In this document: one piece after another, positions 50,340 through 61,966 of the stretch
How positions within the stretch are numbered: position 1 is the first letter of the stretch
How the letters are laid out: the number at the start of each line of letters is the position of its first letter
Source of the DNA: Epiperipatus broadwayi
Lineage: Eukaryota; Onychophora; Udeonychophora; Euonychophora; Peripatidae
Length of the DNA: 64,000 nt
Assembly (NCBI GenBank): GCA_028023455.1
Contig: JAQFVV010012477.1
Span: forward strand, 3,375,865 to 3,439,864
Reading direction: 5' to 3'
Translations under genes and position numbers: made by a program
Notes under the pieces: model-generated
The model's database searches: none
Told to the model about the DNA's origin: nothing
What the model saw: the letters and a program-made list of their open reading frames with translations, nothing else

Positions 50340-50341
50340 GT
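50158..50341 (-). repeat. Compound AAT/AAC/AGA microsatellite at the 3' end of a LINE
   Basis: Minus strand: the LINE end ...TTTTGAAACAT runs into (AAT)n and then a mixed AAC, AAT, GAT, GGT and AAG tract down to 50158. Same junction as at 43579. Confidence 0.85.
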
Positions 50342-51150
50342 TTCAAAAGGCATTGTATTTATTCAAAAGAGATTCTACATAAATTATGTTTGGTTTACAT
50401 AGTTTTACATTGCAGTTGTTTGATCCACATTTATGAATTAATGTATAGAGCTACATACGTCATGGGGTTCAGTTTCTTAAATTTGGATATCTTTGTATAC
50501 ATAATTTTTTGTTAATAACAATTATTTGATATATTTTGTGTGTTATAGGGTCTGAATTAAATTTTATATAGTTAATTTGATTTCTATTAGTTTTCTCTGT
50601 TTGTACTTCGATACAATCTTGACTGCTCTCTTAATAGTGACCAAGATACCACATATAAACTGGTTTTTGCAATTATTGTCTCTATTTTTAATTTCTATTA
50701 ATTTGTTCATGATCATTGAGGGATGATGCTGAGTATTTCTTCCCATCAGAAATCTGCAGCTTGTGCACCAGAAAGAATAGAGCATGACGGTAGCTGTCCT
50801 GATGCTAGGGATTGATCAGTTATGATATCAGCAATAATTTGCTCAGTTGTAGTGTTCAGTTTTCTGTAGGTAGTGAATATTAATTGTTTTATTTGGCTCA
50901 AAGCCACACAGTGGTAAATTAACTATTCCATTGTTTCCTCTGACCAGTGGCATAGTCTGCAGAAGAGATCAATGCCCACATACATCCTTTTATAATAGAG
51001 AAAATAAGTTGTTGGCATGGTGGTAATGTTCATTTTGATTATGAAATTGAAAAACTTGGGTTCCAATGCCCATCTTTTATATTCCTTGATCAATCTTTTG
51101 TTATTTATTCCTATCATAGGTGGGTGGTCATTGGCATTAATAACTTTATT
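50342..51150 (-). pseudogene. LINE family A, 5'-truncated copy (ORF2 C-terminus)
   Basis: 51177-50923 encodes INNKRLIKEYKRWALEPKFF and CRLCHWSEET; 50785-50564 encodes LYSFWCTSCRFLMGRNTQH. Both align with the ORF2 tail at 42830-43300. The 3' UTR ends TGAATAAATACAATG...TTTTGAAACAT before (AAT)n. Its 5' junction is an ATG/AAT microsatellite at 51151-51232, read on the same strand. Inactive fragment. Confidence 0.85.
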
Positions 51151-51173
51151 CATCATCATCATCATCATCATCA

Positions 51174-51232
<59 letters not shown>
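51151..51232 (-). repeat. (ATG)n(AAT)n microsatellite at the 5' junction of a LINE
   Basis: Plus strand CAT repeats (51151-51176) followed by ATT repeats to 51232. On the minus strand the AAT tract is preceded by TTTGAAAACT and AATAAAG (51233-51260), resembling a LINE 3' end, so this tract may be the tail of an older LINE into which the next copy inserted. Confidence 0.85.
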
Positions 51233-51233
<1 letters not shown>

Positions 51234-52626
51234 GTTTTCAAAGCACTTTATTAAACTTTCAAACATAGCATTACATTGAATCACAAGATGTACATTAATA
51301 TTTTACATATTGAAACAGTCAGCTTTGTCAATCCTACTGTTTCACCTACTATATACTATAGTAGTATTTCTATCTAAGTAACTATCACCAAATCCTCGTA
51401 TATCAGGTTAATATTGTATTAAAATCAGGCTAAATTTAAACCTAAAGGTATTAGTCATGTATGTGTACATATATCTTATCCTACAGTATAAAAAGTGTAT
51501 CTATATATGTAAAAACTCATATATACGCGCGCATATATTTCTAGTACTAAATAAATGAAAATTGTGTTGTCAGGAAAGAATAATGTTAACAGATTTAAAA
51601 CATTATAAATTTCTTTATTTAGAATAATTATTCTAAAAGTAATATTTAAAAGTATTTTATAATTCTGCATATATCACTAAATAAATTGATCAATTTACAT
51701 ATATAACCAGATGTTTTCCATCTGTAGATTTGTTTTTTAAAAAGATGATGTCACAAAACAATATTTCTCACTGTATTTTGACCTAATTACAAAATTAAAA
51801 GTAACAATCAATTGTAGAATAAGATATGAAGAAATTACCCTGGGCGACCAGCTTAAATATCCAGCTGTAAGAAGTAAAAAACAGCAGGATTCTATGATTT
51901 TTAGAATACAGTGAGAAAATTAGCAAAACAGATCTAAAAACTTGCTATGACTGAGAAGAGGGGGGTAAGCTGATAATATAAGCCTCTGCAGCCATTTAAA
52001 ATTCATTCAGACATTATTTCAAGTCAATTCATTGACAACTTATGTTGTAAAATTGCTAATGATAATGGAGTCTGAGTAGAAGGTGAATTTCTTGCCTTCC
52101 TGACCTGGGAAGTTCTACCATGTGGAGAGCAGCAAGAGGAGAGTCGTAAGAAGCAGATGCCCATTAATAGCCTTTCAACATAAAACCAGTTTGCCAGGAG
52201 AAAGAAGAGCTGCTAAAAACCTTCCTCTACTTAAAACTAATAATTCAACTAAAATGCGATATTCCTAAAGCTAGCTAAATCTAAAATCTATGGCCATAAT
52301 AATAATGTACTTTAAACTCACTACTAAAATGTAATTTTGTTTTCTTTATTTTAATCTTAAAATGTTGCCTGATTTGATTTGATAACTGGTTTGATAACTG
52401 ATTTATTGAGTTATTTGTTTATCGCTTCACTTACTCAATTTATTTACTGATTTATTTGTTGGTTTGCTGATTTATCTCTGATTGATTTAGTTTCAATGTA
52501 TTTACCTTATCCTGAGTTATTAAAAGTTATTTAGTTTTAATTTGCTTAAGTCGATTGATTTTAAATTATTTATCATAACTTTTGTTACGTATAGTTTTAA
52601 ATGCTTTATTCTAAAATGATAATTAA
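51233..52626. other. Unassigned DNA, possible LINE 3' UTR at the left edge
   Basis: 51233-51290 on the minus strand ends GTTTAATAAAGTGCTTTGAAA before (AAT)n, similar to family A 3' ends. 51830-52310 is a little richer in G+C but shows no usable frame. 52380-52500 is rich in GATTTATT-type units. Confidence 0.4.
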
Positions 52627-52735
52627 GTTATTTTACATATTTTAACTTAGTAATAGTTGATTTTACATATTTTAACTTTGTGATATTTGCTTTTATGTAT
52701 TTTAACATAATGATAATATTTGCCTTTATTAATTC
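52627..52735 (+). repeat. Degenerate ~35-bp tandem repeat, three units
   Basis: TTTTACATATTTTAACTTAG, TTTTACATATTTTAACTTTG and TTTTATGTATTTTAACATAA follow one another at ~35-bp spacing, each with a GTGATATTTG-like second half. Confidence 0.6.
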
Positions 52736-53653
52736 TCATACATAACTTAAATTTGTGTTGAACTGAGTCGATCAGATGTAAACTAATTGCGTTTCCATTT
52801 CCTTTTTAAACTGGGCTAAAACAAAGCCAAACTTCAGATTTCACTTGCGTGAAATCTCCTCTTTAAACGTACATTTCTTTTAGTTAAATCTATGCCAAAT
52901 TTTATTATTTTTCAATTATGTATTCATTTATGCTATATTTGTTCAAAATGGAGTTTTACTCTTAGTAAAATGCTTAGTGTGGAGCAATTAAATCTCTTCA
53001 CACATATATGTAATATCATGTCTATTAATGCACAAAGAAACTTCGTTTTGAAAGGGATAAAATGTCTTATTTAAGAGATAATTAAAAGCTTATGGCTATT
53101 TTAAGATAGATTTGCTTTAGAGATAGTATTTAAATAATATTTAGTCGGAGTGATTGAAATACAGCATAAAGCTATAACTTTATATTGTAATTCTCCATAA
53201 TATGGTGTACTCCTCTCTAGAGTTATAAATGCCTATATAGATAGCTTTAGAAATTTGATTCATAAGCTTTCCTTAATAGCATAATTATAGATGTTATGTA
53301 ATGAACTGATATACGGTAGTTTCATGAAGGAAACTATTGTTTAGCATCCTAATTTCTATTATATAATAATGTAGTCAATGGTGTGAATGTGTCTTTAAGA
53401 AATGCTATGATGTATATATATATTTGTTGCTGTGTGTATTTCTTTAATGGTCGTATGTGTAAGTGCTACACCATTACTCTCTTAGTTTGGAAAACTATCT
53501 CTTCCAGATGGAGGTTGGTCACTTCATCCCATTCTGCATTCTCAGAAATGTAGCATGAGACTCCCAAAGTGTAATTAGTTGTGTGATCGCCAGACTAAAA
53601 GGGTCTCTTATTTCCACAGCAATGAGTATGTTGAAAAGGGAACCGTTACTTGG
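52736..53653. other. No gene seen
   Basis: AT-rich DNA with only short open frames. The sequence approaching 53500-53650 is richer in G+C and probably belongs to the element carrying the motif at 53654. Confidence 0.4.
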
Positions 53654-53704
53654 TATAAATCCCCTGAAGAGGCACATTTGAAATGCTGGGACTTGGACTT
53701 TATA
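53654..53704 (+). ncRNA. Solitary hammerhead-ribozyme-like motif, degenerate
   Basis: TATAAATCCC then CTGAAGA, GGCACATTT, GAAATGCT and GGGACTTGGACTTTATA. Core halves CTGANGA and GAAA are present. Stem I has TCCC/GGGA, then an internal loop, then TATAAA/TTTATA. Stem II hardly pairs, and the base before the cleavage position is C where U is expected. No matching inverted arm was found nearby. Confidence 0.4.
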
Positions 53705-54017
53705 TTTTCTATATGGCTTGGTATCTGAAGTCTGACTGCCAAGCATCAGTTCATCCCACCATAATAATTGTATTTATCAGTTTTGATCTGAATTGAATCT
53801 AATTTCATAGGCATATGAGCTATATAGAGAATATTAAATATTCGTGCAGAATAAAATGTCATATTCTTTATAAATGTTTATAATAACTTCTGCTAGCTCT
53901 GAAGAAGATCTAGATACTGTTATATAGCATACTAGGCATAGATAGTCATGAGCAAATTAACCTCGATCTATAAAGTAATCTTAAGTCTCATGAAACTGTA
54001 ATTTTAACATATAATTT

Positions 54018-54110
54018 CTTCATCACCTGCGAGTTATAGAGATATACATAGCAAAGTAAATTGAATTATTTGTAACCCAAACTACAATCACCTATGCATG
54101 ATTAGAAATG

Positions 54111-54191
<81 letters not shown>

Positions 54192-54441
54192 AGTAAATGC
54201 TCATATTAAAATCATCACCTATGAGTGATATATGTATAGTTGATAAATATAATAATGTAACTAATTTGTAACCAGAATAATTAATGTCACCTGTGAGTGA
54301 TTTAAATTGTCACATATGTATATGTAAACTAAAGCCACATGTAACCAAGTAGGCCATAAATGATTATAACCTCAATCATCACTTGCGTGTGAACCCAAAC
54401 TCAAATGTTAAATTGTATCTCTAATTTAATCACCTGCGAGT
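54018..54441 (+). repeat. Dispersed dyad motif TCACCTGCGAGTGA, six variants
   Basis: ATCACCTGCGAGTTA, ATCACCTATGCATGA, ATCACCTATGAGTGA, GTCACCTGTGAGTGA, ATCACTTGCGTGTGA and ATCACCTGCGAGTGA near 54022, 54089, 54208, 54288, 54378 and 54429. TCAC and GTGA halves form a dyad with a 6-base centre. Spacers share little except occasional GTAACC. Probably a decayed minisatellite; a protein-binding array is possible. Confidence 0.55.
54114..54187. repeat. (TA)n microsatellite
   Basis: About 37 uninterrupted TA units within the dyad-repeat region. Confidence 0.97.
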
Positions 54442-55204
54442 GAGACAACCTATATAGCCACATGATAATCATTATTTTCATTTATTAATTTTATTAGTTG
54501 GTTTTCATTAAATTAATTTTAAATTTAACTTTTGTTTCATGTCTCAATGTTGCTCATTGATAAGTCATTATTGATTAGTTAATCATTAGTTAAGAATCAC
54601 AATCCATATTTTATAATTATGTTCCACCACACACATCGTCTATATAGCTATACTAGTTAGTAAGTCAATTTATCATAGTCTTGTGCTTTACCTATGTTCT
54701 ACTGCTGGCACATGACGAAAGAGAATGCTGCTGTGGCTTCATATGTGTCATCTGCAAGGTGGTAAATCTTTGAGCATTAGTAAAGGAATTGGGGCTATAT
54801 CAGACAATGTGGTTCATACCACTCTCTGCTTGTCAGCCTTGGGATGATTTACTAAAACTCTGGATTTTGTTGCGTGAATGTACAGATTTGACTGTTACAA
54901 TATATCTTATTATTTAGCTACATTAATGCCAATAAAAAACATTATTGAGTTACAAATGATTAGAGATTAGTTGCACTGATAATTTTATGTTTACATAATT
55001 TGTTTTTTCTTAGCACCAATAATAAAAAATAAAATAAACAAACAAACAATGATTATGTTATATAGATGATACAGCATAACGATGATAATTGTAATATGTT
55101 TAACATAAGTAAAATATCGCAGTAATATGTATGAATGTACAACAATGGGGGAAAATATACAAACAATATGATTATATTCAAATATTTTATTTTTTCTCAA
55201 ACTC
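54442..55204. other. No gene seen
   Basis: AT-rich. The stretch near 54700-54850 is slightly richer in G+C but carries no usable frame. Confidence 0.45.
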
Positions 55205-55612
55205 TTTTATCATTCAGAATTAGGTGTATTTAGCTGGGATCTTATATGTAGTCATAAAAGACACCAAATGGCATGAAATGTACTATCAGTTATCTTCCTA
55301 TCTCTTGCTTTGATTGTTTCTAATTTATTCCAGAATCTATTAGAATGCCTTCTAGGGTTATTATTATATATACATATGCACCTAGTGCACCACCATGCAT
55401 ATAGAATGAAGATGCATACTCTAATATTTGCATAAATGCCTGAAGTGAATACATTAAAAAGAGATTTTACATTAAGGTTGGATTCATTGAAAAACTGATC
55501 TTATTAAAACATGGATACTAAAAAAAAATGTGAGCCTGTGTTTCTACATTTTTATGACACAGATTGTATTGATCATCTACATTCATACATTGCCTTTTAT
55601 ACTTGTAGAAAT
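55205..55612 (-). pseudogene. LINE family A, strongly 5'-truncated copy
   Basis: On the minus strand, NVDDQYNLCHKNVETQAHIF (zinc tail) near 55590-55525, then IRVCIFILYAWWCTRC, NNPRRHSNRFWNKLETIKAR and FHAIWCLL down to about 55255. These align with the ORF2 end at 42955-43320. The 5' junction is again a microsatellite (55613-55651) in the AAT orientation. No (AAT)n was found at its 3' side. Confidence 0.8.
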
Positions 55613-55651
55613 TATTATTATTATTATCATCATCATCATCATCATTATTGA
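55613..55651 (-). repeat. Short (AAT)n(ATG)n tract at the 5' junction of a LINE
   Basis: Plus strand ATTATTATTATTATC then (ATC)n; on the minus strand AAT triplets directly precede the LINE fragment. Confidence 0.85.
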
Positions 55652-56546
55652 TATTAGATATTAGTATTTTTAATTTATTTGATTAATTTAAAATATATTT
55701 TAGAATTTTTACACACATTATTTTATCCACTGAATTAATTACATTTGATTGAAAGATGAGTAGTGACACTTTTAGGTATCATTATTTTGATCAATGATTA
55801 ATTTCTTAAGACTGTCATTTTTTATGAAAAGGTGTGTCATTTAAATATATACTATATACATTTTATAAAATAGTGCAAATATCATTGTCTTGACAAAAAC
55901 ATGATATGAAAGAAAATTATATAAATTTTATTTTTCATCAAATAAAGTTTAACAAAATGTTAATATTTCAAGGATATAGTTTTTAAATGTGAGACAAAAT
56001 ATTACACATTTTTATTTAGCAATGCTTTATAAGGATTGTTTAAATTTGAGGAAAACACAATTATCATATAATGGGAAGAAACAAAGAGATTATCATCTGA
56101 AATCTTTCTTTAAGTTTATTTCATGAAGAGACTTGATAAATATCATCCTTTTATAATATTGTTTAAAAGAATGTAGGTTTTTGGCTGTGGTTCTTGTTGG
56201 ATATGATATAATTAGATAATTATCTATTTACTTTTGCTAAAGTGTGACATTTAAATAAATTCAATAATGTAGAATAGTGAATTTTCTCATGATGTTGAGA
56301 AGCAAAAATAAGTGAAATGCCTGAAAGTCTTTCCATATCCTGAGTAAAAAAATTCTTCACAATATCATGGAAATTGCAAAATGCATGGCACTTTGATCAA
56401 TTTTATACATAGGACAGTTCAATTCTTTAGTAAATATCAGAAAGAAGGAACATATACTCTTATTTTTCTCCTTTACTTTCTTTGCATTTCTTCATATATA
56501 TACATATATATATATATGTTAATTCTAATGTTTTCACAGATAAAAG
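55652..56546. other. AT-rich DNA, no gene seen
   Basis: No coding, repeat or fold signal apart from TATATA near 56495-56518. Confidence 0.5.
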
Positions 56547-56727
56547 ATGTCATATTATTATTATTATTATTTGCGGGATATTCCGTGTAGTGAAAAAGCT
56601 AAATGCTGATGTTTCAGTATAATATCAAGTACCTTCCTCAGAGCGTACTTGATATTGTACTGAAACATCAGCATTTAGCTTTTTCACTACACGGAATACC
56701 CCGCAAATAGTGTTAATAATATGACAT
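56547..56727. mobile_element. Small fold-back (~180 bp) with hammerhead-like core
   Basis: ATGTCATATTATTA...TTGCGGGATATTCCGTGTAG is inverted at the right end as ...CGGAATACCCCGCAAATAG...AATATGACAT. The arms (~90 bp) are nearly perfect and almost loopless. Its core (TTTCAGTATAATATCAAGTA, then CCTTCCTCAGAGC) matches the outer motif of the fold-back at 22021, so it is a centre-deleted relative. It carries an ATT run in the left arm. Confidence 0.75.
56605..56646 (-). ncRNA. Hammerhead-ribozyme-like motif
   Basis: Minus strand: GCT-CTGAGGA-AGGTACTTGATATTATACT-GAAACATC-AGC. Both core halves are intact; GCT/AGC gives 3 bp of stem I. Stem II pairs as AG..TA/TA..CT with one bulge. Stem III is minimal and mismatched (ACAT), followed by C. 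Confidence 0.5.
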
Positions 56728-56808
56728 ATATATATATATTGCTTATAATAACTGCTCTCATATAGACTTTAATGCAAAAAAAATTTTTAATAAAACTTCT
56801 TTATTTTC

Positions 56809-56845
56809 CTGACAGTTTTGAATATCCAGCAGTCTTCATCAGAGC
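56809..56845 (-). ncRNA. Hammerhead-like motif, left arm (degenerate)
   Basis: Minus strand GCT-CTGATGA-AGACTGCTGGATATTC-AAAACTGTC-AGG. First core half is perfect. The second has A for G (AAAA), which should abolish catalysis. Stem III ACTGT then C. Confidence 0.45.
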
Positions 56846-56895
56846 TTTTCAAATTTTCTCTACCTTTTAAATAAAAATATATGTAAAAAAAAATA

Positions 56896-56930
56896 GCACT
56901 GATGAAGACTACTGGACAGTCAAAACTGCC
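56896..56930 (+). ncRNA. Hammerhead-like motif, right arm (degenerate)
   Basis: CTGATGA-A-GACT-loop-AGTC-AAAACTGCC. Stem II GACT/AGTC is perfect, but the second core half is AAAA, as in the left arm, and the cleavage triplet is GCC. The shared G-to-A change dates from before the arms diverged. Confidence 0.45.
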
Positions 56931-57000
56931 AAGCAAATAAAGAAGTTTTATTAAAAAATCTTTTTGCATTAAAGTGTATATGAGAGAAATTATTATAAGC

Positions 57001-57924
57001 AATATAAAGAAGGAACATATTGTTGCTGTCATGAAAAAATATTTTAACAGTCCTTTTTACACATTAAATTAGCAAAATATAAAGTCAATTTTGACTCTTT
57101 AATTGAGCATGTTTTTATAGTGGTTGTTATTAGAAAAAAGAATTCATTTTTTAACATCCACTTCATAAATAGTTAATAAATTGAATTCCAATGTTTTGAA
57201 ATATCAGTGTTTATTAAATAAATAATAATTTTCATATAAAATAAAAATATTCTAATATTTAAAAATATGAAAAAATAATGAAGATCAGTAAAGTATTTGA
57301 TTTATTAAATTATAATTACATATTTGATTTTTTGGATTATAGATACACATGTAATTGAAATTGTAACACTTTGAAGTATTTATACTTATGAAATAAATAA
57401 TTCATACATATAGAATAAAAAACATACTTTCTAAACTGTAAGATATTGTAATATTTCTAAACATTGAAAAAATAGACATCGCTAAAATATTTAACAAAAA
57501 TTATCAGTCAAAATTATAAAACCTTTATATTCTATTATTATGTGAAAAATATATAAAATCAAATAATAATAAAAAAACTTTAAAAATATTTATTACTTAC
57601 CTGATATATTGTACAATAACAAATTAATGTTGAAAGTAAAATTTTAAAAAATTGTTTGGAGCCAATTTGTCTCTGCAGAAGGCGGTAAGAAAATGAATAA
57701 TTTTTTTATATTTATTTTATATATTCTGTCAGAAAAACACAAAAATCAAGATTATTTTCCAATTGTAGTTGCCATTTTCAGAAAATTACTTAAATTAATA
57801 AAGAACTATAAACATAAAAATGAATAAATTTTCAAAAATTGAAGATTCATGGTAAACATTATGATGAAAAACAATAATGTTTTCACAAACTTAAACCATG
57901 AATAATTGACAATATTCAACCATG
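57001..57924. other. AT-rich DNA, no gene seen
   Basis: Long A/T-rich stretch with no repeat or coding signal. Confidence 0.5.
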
Positions 57925-58047
57925 CCACTATAAATTATTTTAAAACAGGAAAAACTCTCTATGCAGTACTGCCACTCAGTGCAATCCAGAGTAATCAATG
58001 GATGTCAGAAAGCTTGTGCATAAAATCCCCATGTAGTGCCTACTCAT

Positions 58048-58096
58048 CCAATATCCCCAGACTAGTTTCTGGCTTGTGGCCTTCATCAGTGAGCAG
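58048..58096 (-). ncRNA. Hammerhead-ribozyme-like motif, left arm
   Basis: Minus strand CTCA-CTGATGA-A-GGC-CACAA-GCC-A-GAAACTAGTC-TGGG, identical in its core to the right-arm copy. Confidence 0.6.
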
Positions 58097-58261
58097 CCTA
58101 GAATTTGAGAGCACTGCACCTAGATCTTAGGATTGTAATGCAACCCTCCAGTAACCACCTTTTATTTCTATTTAACTACAAAACGGTGAGTCTTAAATTG
58201 AAAACACAGCAATATTTTCAATCCAAGCTCATTAACTTATATAGTCATATAGGTCTCAAAT

Positions 58262-58315
58262 CCAATGCTCCTCACTGATGAAGGCCACAAGCCAGAAACT
58301 AGTCTGGGAATATTG
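58262..58315 (+). ncRNA. Hammerhead-ribozyme-like motif, right arm
   Basis: Stem I inner helix CTCA (58271-58274)/TGGG (58305-58308), internal loop, outer helix CAAT/ATTG. Core CTGATGA is at 58275-58281. Stem II GGC/GCC closes CACAA and is flanked by an A-A mismatch. GAA is at 58295-58297. Stem III is the palindrome ACTAGT and C at 58304 is the predicted cleavage base. The split stem I with an internal loop is the tertiary-contact layout of natural hammerheads. Confidence 0.62.
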
Positions 58316-58438
58316 AATGAGTAGGCACTAGATGAAGGTTTTATGCACAAACCTTTTGGCATCCATTGACTACTCTGGCTTGCACTGAGTAGCAGTACTG
58401 AATGGAGAGTTTTGCTTGTTTTAATAACAATTATAAGC

Positions 58439-61400
58439 AAGCACAAAAAATGGTGATCATGTGATGTTTATTGGTTATGAATTATTTTACTTATATTTAA
58501 AAAAGAATAATAAAACATAAAGTTTGGTAAAATAATAAAGTGATTATTAAGAGATACCACAGAAATTATAAAAGCCCAATATTTTGAATTAAATTAAGGT
58601 CAATAGTATTTGGATACCCTTACCTGCATGAACAATCAGCTGTTGTAATTCCTTAACTAATGATCATAAAAAATGTAATAGAGACTCAAACAAAGAACTG
58701 AAAGAAGAAATACCTTCTTATAATTGAAGTAAAATAAGGCTTTGGTAAAGGTGTGTTTACAGTAATGCAGCATTGTTATCTGTCTTAATTTATTTATTTT
58801 TAATTAAATATTATATTTTATTGTCAACATTTATTCTACTGAAAAAATTTACAATCACCTTTGCATTGAACTTCAAGGTGTTTCTTTCAGATATTTTCCA
58901 AATCTAGTCAAAACTGTTTTATCCATATACACAAAGTTTCTGCCAATAAATCTTTGATTTTAAACATATTCATTTCTCTTTTTTTTCATATTTGTTTGTA
59001 ACGAAAAAAAATAGTGACAGTCCTGGAAATATATTGCACATCTTTAAAGGAGTCATATATTTATAATCTTTCCAGCATATTGGACCATCACTATATATTG
59101 AGTTTAAAATATTAATATTAACATGTATATTTTTGATAATATGATTGTTATAGATATATCTATATATTCATTTATATATAATTATATTAACTCTATTTAT
59201 TACATACATTGATGTATGTGATCCATTCATAATATATAATATCAATGCAGGTAATATATTAATTCAAAATGTGTGATAACCAGTCATTTTTCAGATCTGT
59301 GAATTTTTCATATTTTAAAAATATATCTTTTACTCTCTAATAAGTAAACCAAAATATGCTAAGTTGCATTTAAACATTTGTTTATATATTTTTTAATTTT
59401 GTTTCAAAATGTGTGCATAAATTAATTTATATAATTGTAAAATATTAAAGATCATCTTTCAAATTTTGTTTGGATAATATAAGCTTTTGAATAATAGATA
59501 TTCAGTTTGATAATTTTCTATCTATATATAACATCTGCTTACTATTTATAATTTTTAATATATACTAGTAGTTCTCCCTGTGATTTCATTCACATTAATA
59601 TAAAATTACTAATTTTTTAAAAAGAATTAACTATAATAAACCAAAAATTCATTGCCTAACAAACAAACTTTTGAAGATTTATAGGAAAAAATAAAAAAAC
59701 AGAAATGTTAAAGGATGAAAGATTACTGGTAACTTATGTACAATAGAAAGATGATCATTCCATCAGATGTGGTTTTTCTAAATTACTTTTAACAATAATA
59801 GCAGGCAGCTTAATAAATTTACAGTCTTTTAGAAAGCATTTTGTGAATTGCTTTAAACAATATTTAAATGTTGTCCACTACAATATTTTAAATAATCCTT
59901 TAAATATATTTTTATAAATCTTTTCTATATAAATTTGAATATTTCTTTGATATTAGATGATGAAAAATTCGCTAGAGGTCACTGTTAGCATAAACTTTTA
60001 AATTCTGCATCAGTATTAGTAATAAATTCCTAATTTTTTGTCAAACAATGAAGTAGTATAAAGCAAAAATTTGTACTTTAAGTAATTGTTCAAAAAACAA
60101 AAAGAAAGAAAATCATACAAGATTCATCATTGTTGCAAAATTTATTGAATTATTAACAAGCAAATAAACTTAAATTTAATTATGTATTTCATAGATAAAT
60201 TAATTTAAAGTAATTTGAAAATAATAATTTCAATCATTTAAAAATTCATTTTTTTGGTTTACTAATTTTTATCTATATCAGGCACCAGCAAACTGTGGCT
60301 CATTGAACTCAACCTCTCAGTTTTTTTCTATTATGATAAACTTAAACACATTTTTTTTTTATTTCTTCTTGTAACTTGAAAATGAATATTTTGGTGACTC
60401 TAGAAGAATAATAATATACTTTACACTGTTGTATCTTGAATTCAGTCTTATTATTAAATAGTAATTACTGTATTTGATGAATATTTAAATATTTGTGAAA
60501 AAATCAAATTACCAAAGTAACTTTTTTTATTAGTTTATCTTTAAAAAAATTTTTTTTTGTCATTAGGATATATACACTTCTATTATGTTCTATATAAAAA
60601 AAGTTCAAATATATTCACAACCATTCAAAAATTCAAATTTTTAGGAATATATTTTTCTTCTAGTTTCTGGTGGTTCTTTTGTAGGAAGAAGAGATATTTA
60701 TATAAAATGGCTCATTGTGTTAAAACGTTTGCTGAACCATGATTTAGGTTTAAAAACACAATGACAGTAATTCCCTATTGTGCAAATATATTTTGCAGAT
60801 AGAGGGCAGACTAAATATTGTTTTAAGGAAATTATTTCATATAAATGATATATATATACCAGGTTTTTTCCATTCTAGAATAGAGATGTCATTGATTACT
60901 AATTTAAATATTAAAACCACCAAATTTATTTTTTATGGGTATTTAAATGATATTTGATTATGAAATAAAATACTTTACTACTTGTATAGTAATCGCTGAT
61001 ACTTTTTTTGACATTTGATTGTCGTAAATTTGAGGATATTCTTATCTGCATTTTGATTTATTTGCCTAATACATATTTGGAAGTATATGGTTTATTAATT
61101 ATATATATCTGTTTTAATATTCCTTGGTCTGATTTAATGAGTAAATGGTTAGAAATGAAAGTTTTTTTTTTAATTTCAGATTTCTTCTAATTTAGATTCT
61201 TTAACCGAACTTTAGGAATAACACAGAAGAAATTCTAAGCAATACGTAATGCATATCAACTAACAATCAAATAAGTTTGACAGCTATTCAAATATAATCA
61301 GACTTTTTTGACAATATTCTTAACAATTTTGTAAACATTGATATCTAATTTGTTTTTTAATAGCAATCTTTTCAATCACTTCTTTAGCAAAATAGCGAAT

Positions 61401-61895
61401 GTTTAGAAAGCAAATATGGCGGCAATTTGCTAACTAAATAAGTTACGTTTTACACAAATAAAATAATTAAACTATTTTAAAAGAAATAACAATAAAATAG
61501 TCATTATATTCAGAGCACAGAATGTTGACAAAAACTTAAAAGCCAAATTCACATTCAGTTAATTTAGAATGCTGATTGTCATTTTCAGTCTAAAACTATT
61601 TTATAACTAATTAGATTGTTTTAATGTACATTCGAACATCCATATGTATATGTGTGTGTAAATACAAGAGAGCAGTCAGCACGTAAACAATTCAAATATC
61701 AATAATATATATATGTGTGTGTATGTGTGTGCGTTCTATATTATAAATAAACTTATAGCTAAAAATTGTATAAACTTTATATGAAGTACATAGACGAATA
61801 AATAAATATTGATTTACATGAATTTTATTAATAAAACGCTAAAACGACAAAAATAAAATTGTGACATATTGCCAATTTTGTCTTAAAAACGTCAA
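58439..61895. other. AT-rich DNA, no gene seen
   Basis: No supported coding region on either strand. A (TG)n-like run lies near 61715-61732. The short open frames are low in complexity. Confidence 0.5.
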
Positions 61896-61966
61896 GCGTT
61901 GGTGGCTTAGCGGTTAGAATAGCTGCCTTCCAAGCAGCTGGCCGAGTTCGCTTCCCGGTCAATGCT
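61896..61966 (+). tRNA. tRNA-Gly(TCC)-like sequence, possibly a SINE head or pseudogene
   Basis: The acceptor stem pairs fully with two G-T pairs (GCGTTGG/TCAATGC). The anticodon arm is perfect (AGCTGC/GCAGCT) around CTTCCAA, anticodon TCC. A-box TGGCTTAGCGG fits the consensus; the T-arm has one A-C mismatch. There is no T-run terminator. Instead an A-run of about 15 starts near 61978, which suggests a retroposed copy or a short tRNA-derived SINE rather than a working gene. Confidence 0.6.

Larger units (their letters stand above)
56741..57000. mobile_element. Fold-back with paired hammerhead-like motifs
   Basis: GCTTATAATAACTGCTCTCA... at 56741 is inverted to 57000 (...GAGAGAAATTATTATAAGC). 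Arms of about 105 bp (~85% by eye) around a ~50-bp AT-rich centre. It lies 14 bases after the previous fold-back. Confidence 0.75.
57925..58438. mobile_element. Fold-back with paired, well-preserved hammerhead-like motifs
   Basis: 57925-58118 is inverted at 58245-58438 (~80% by eye), for example GTGCCTACTCAT on one side and its complement on the other, around a ~125-bp centre. Two small frames here (57906-58130 plus, 58446-58237 minus) look alike only because they are the two arms of the inverted repeat. Confidence 0.8.

Noticed and set aside
53519-53746. 75-residue minus-strand protein
   Set aside because: The frame runs antisense through the hammerhead-like motif and has no recognisable domain.
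57906-58446. Two similar small proteins on opposite strands
   Set aside because: They are the two arms of one inverted repeat read on opposite strands; the similarity reflects the fold-back and its ribozyme-like core.
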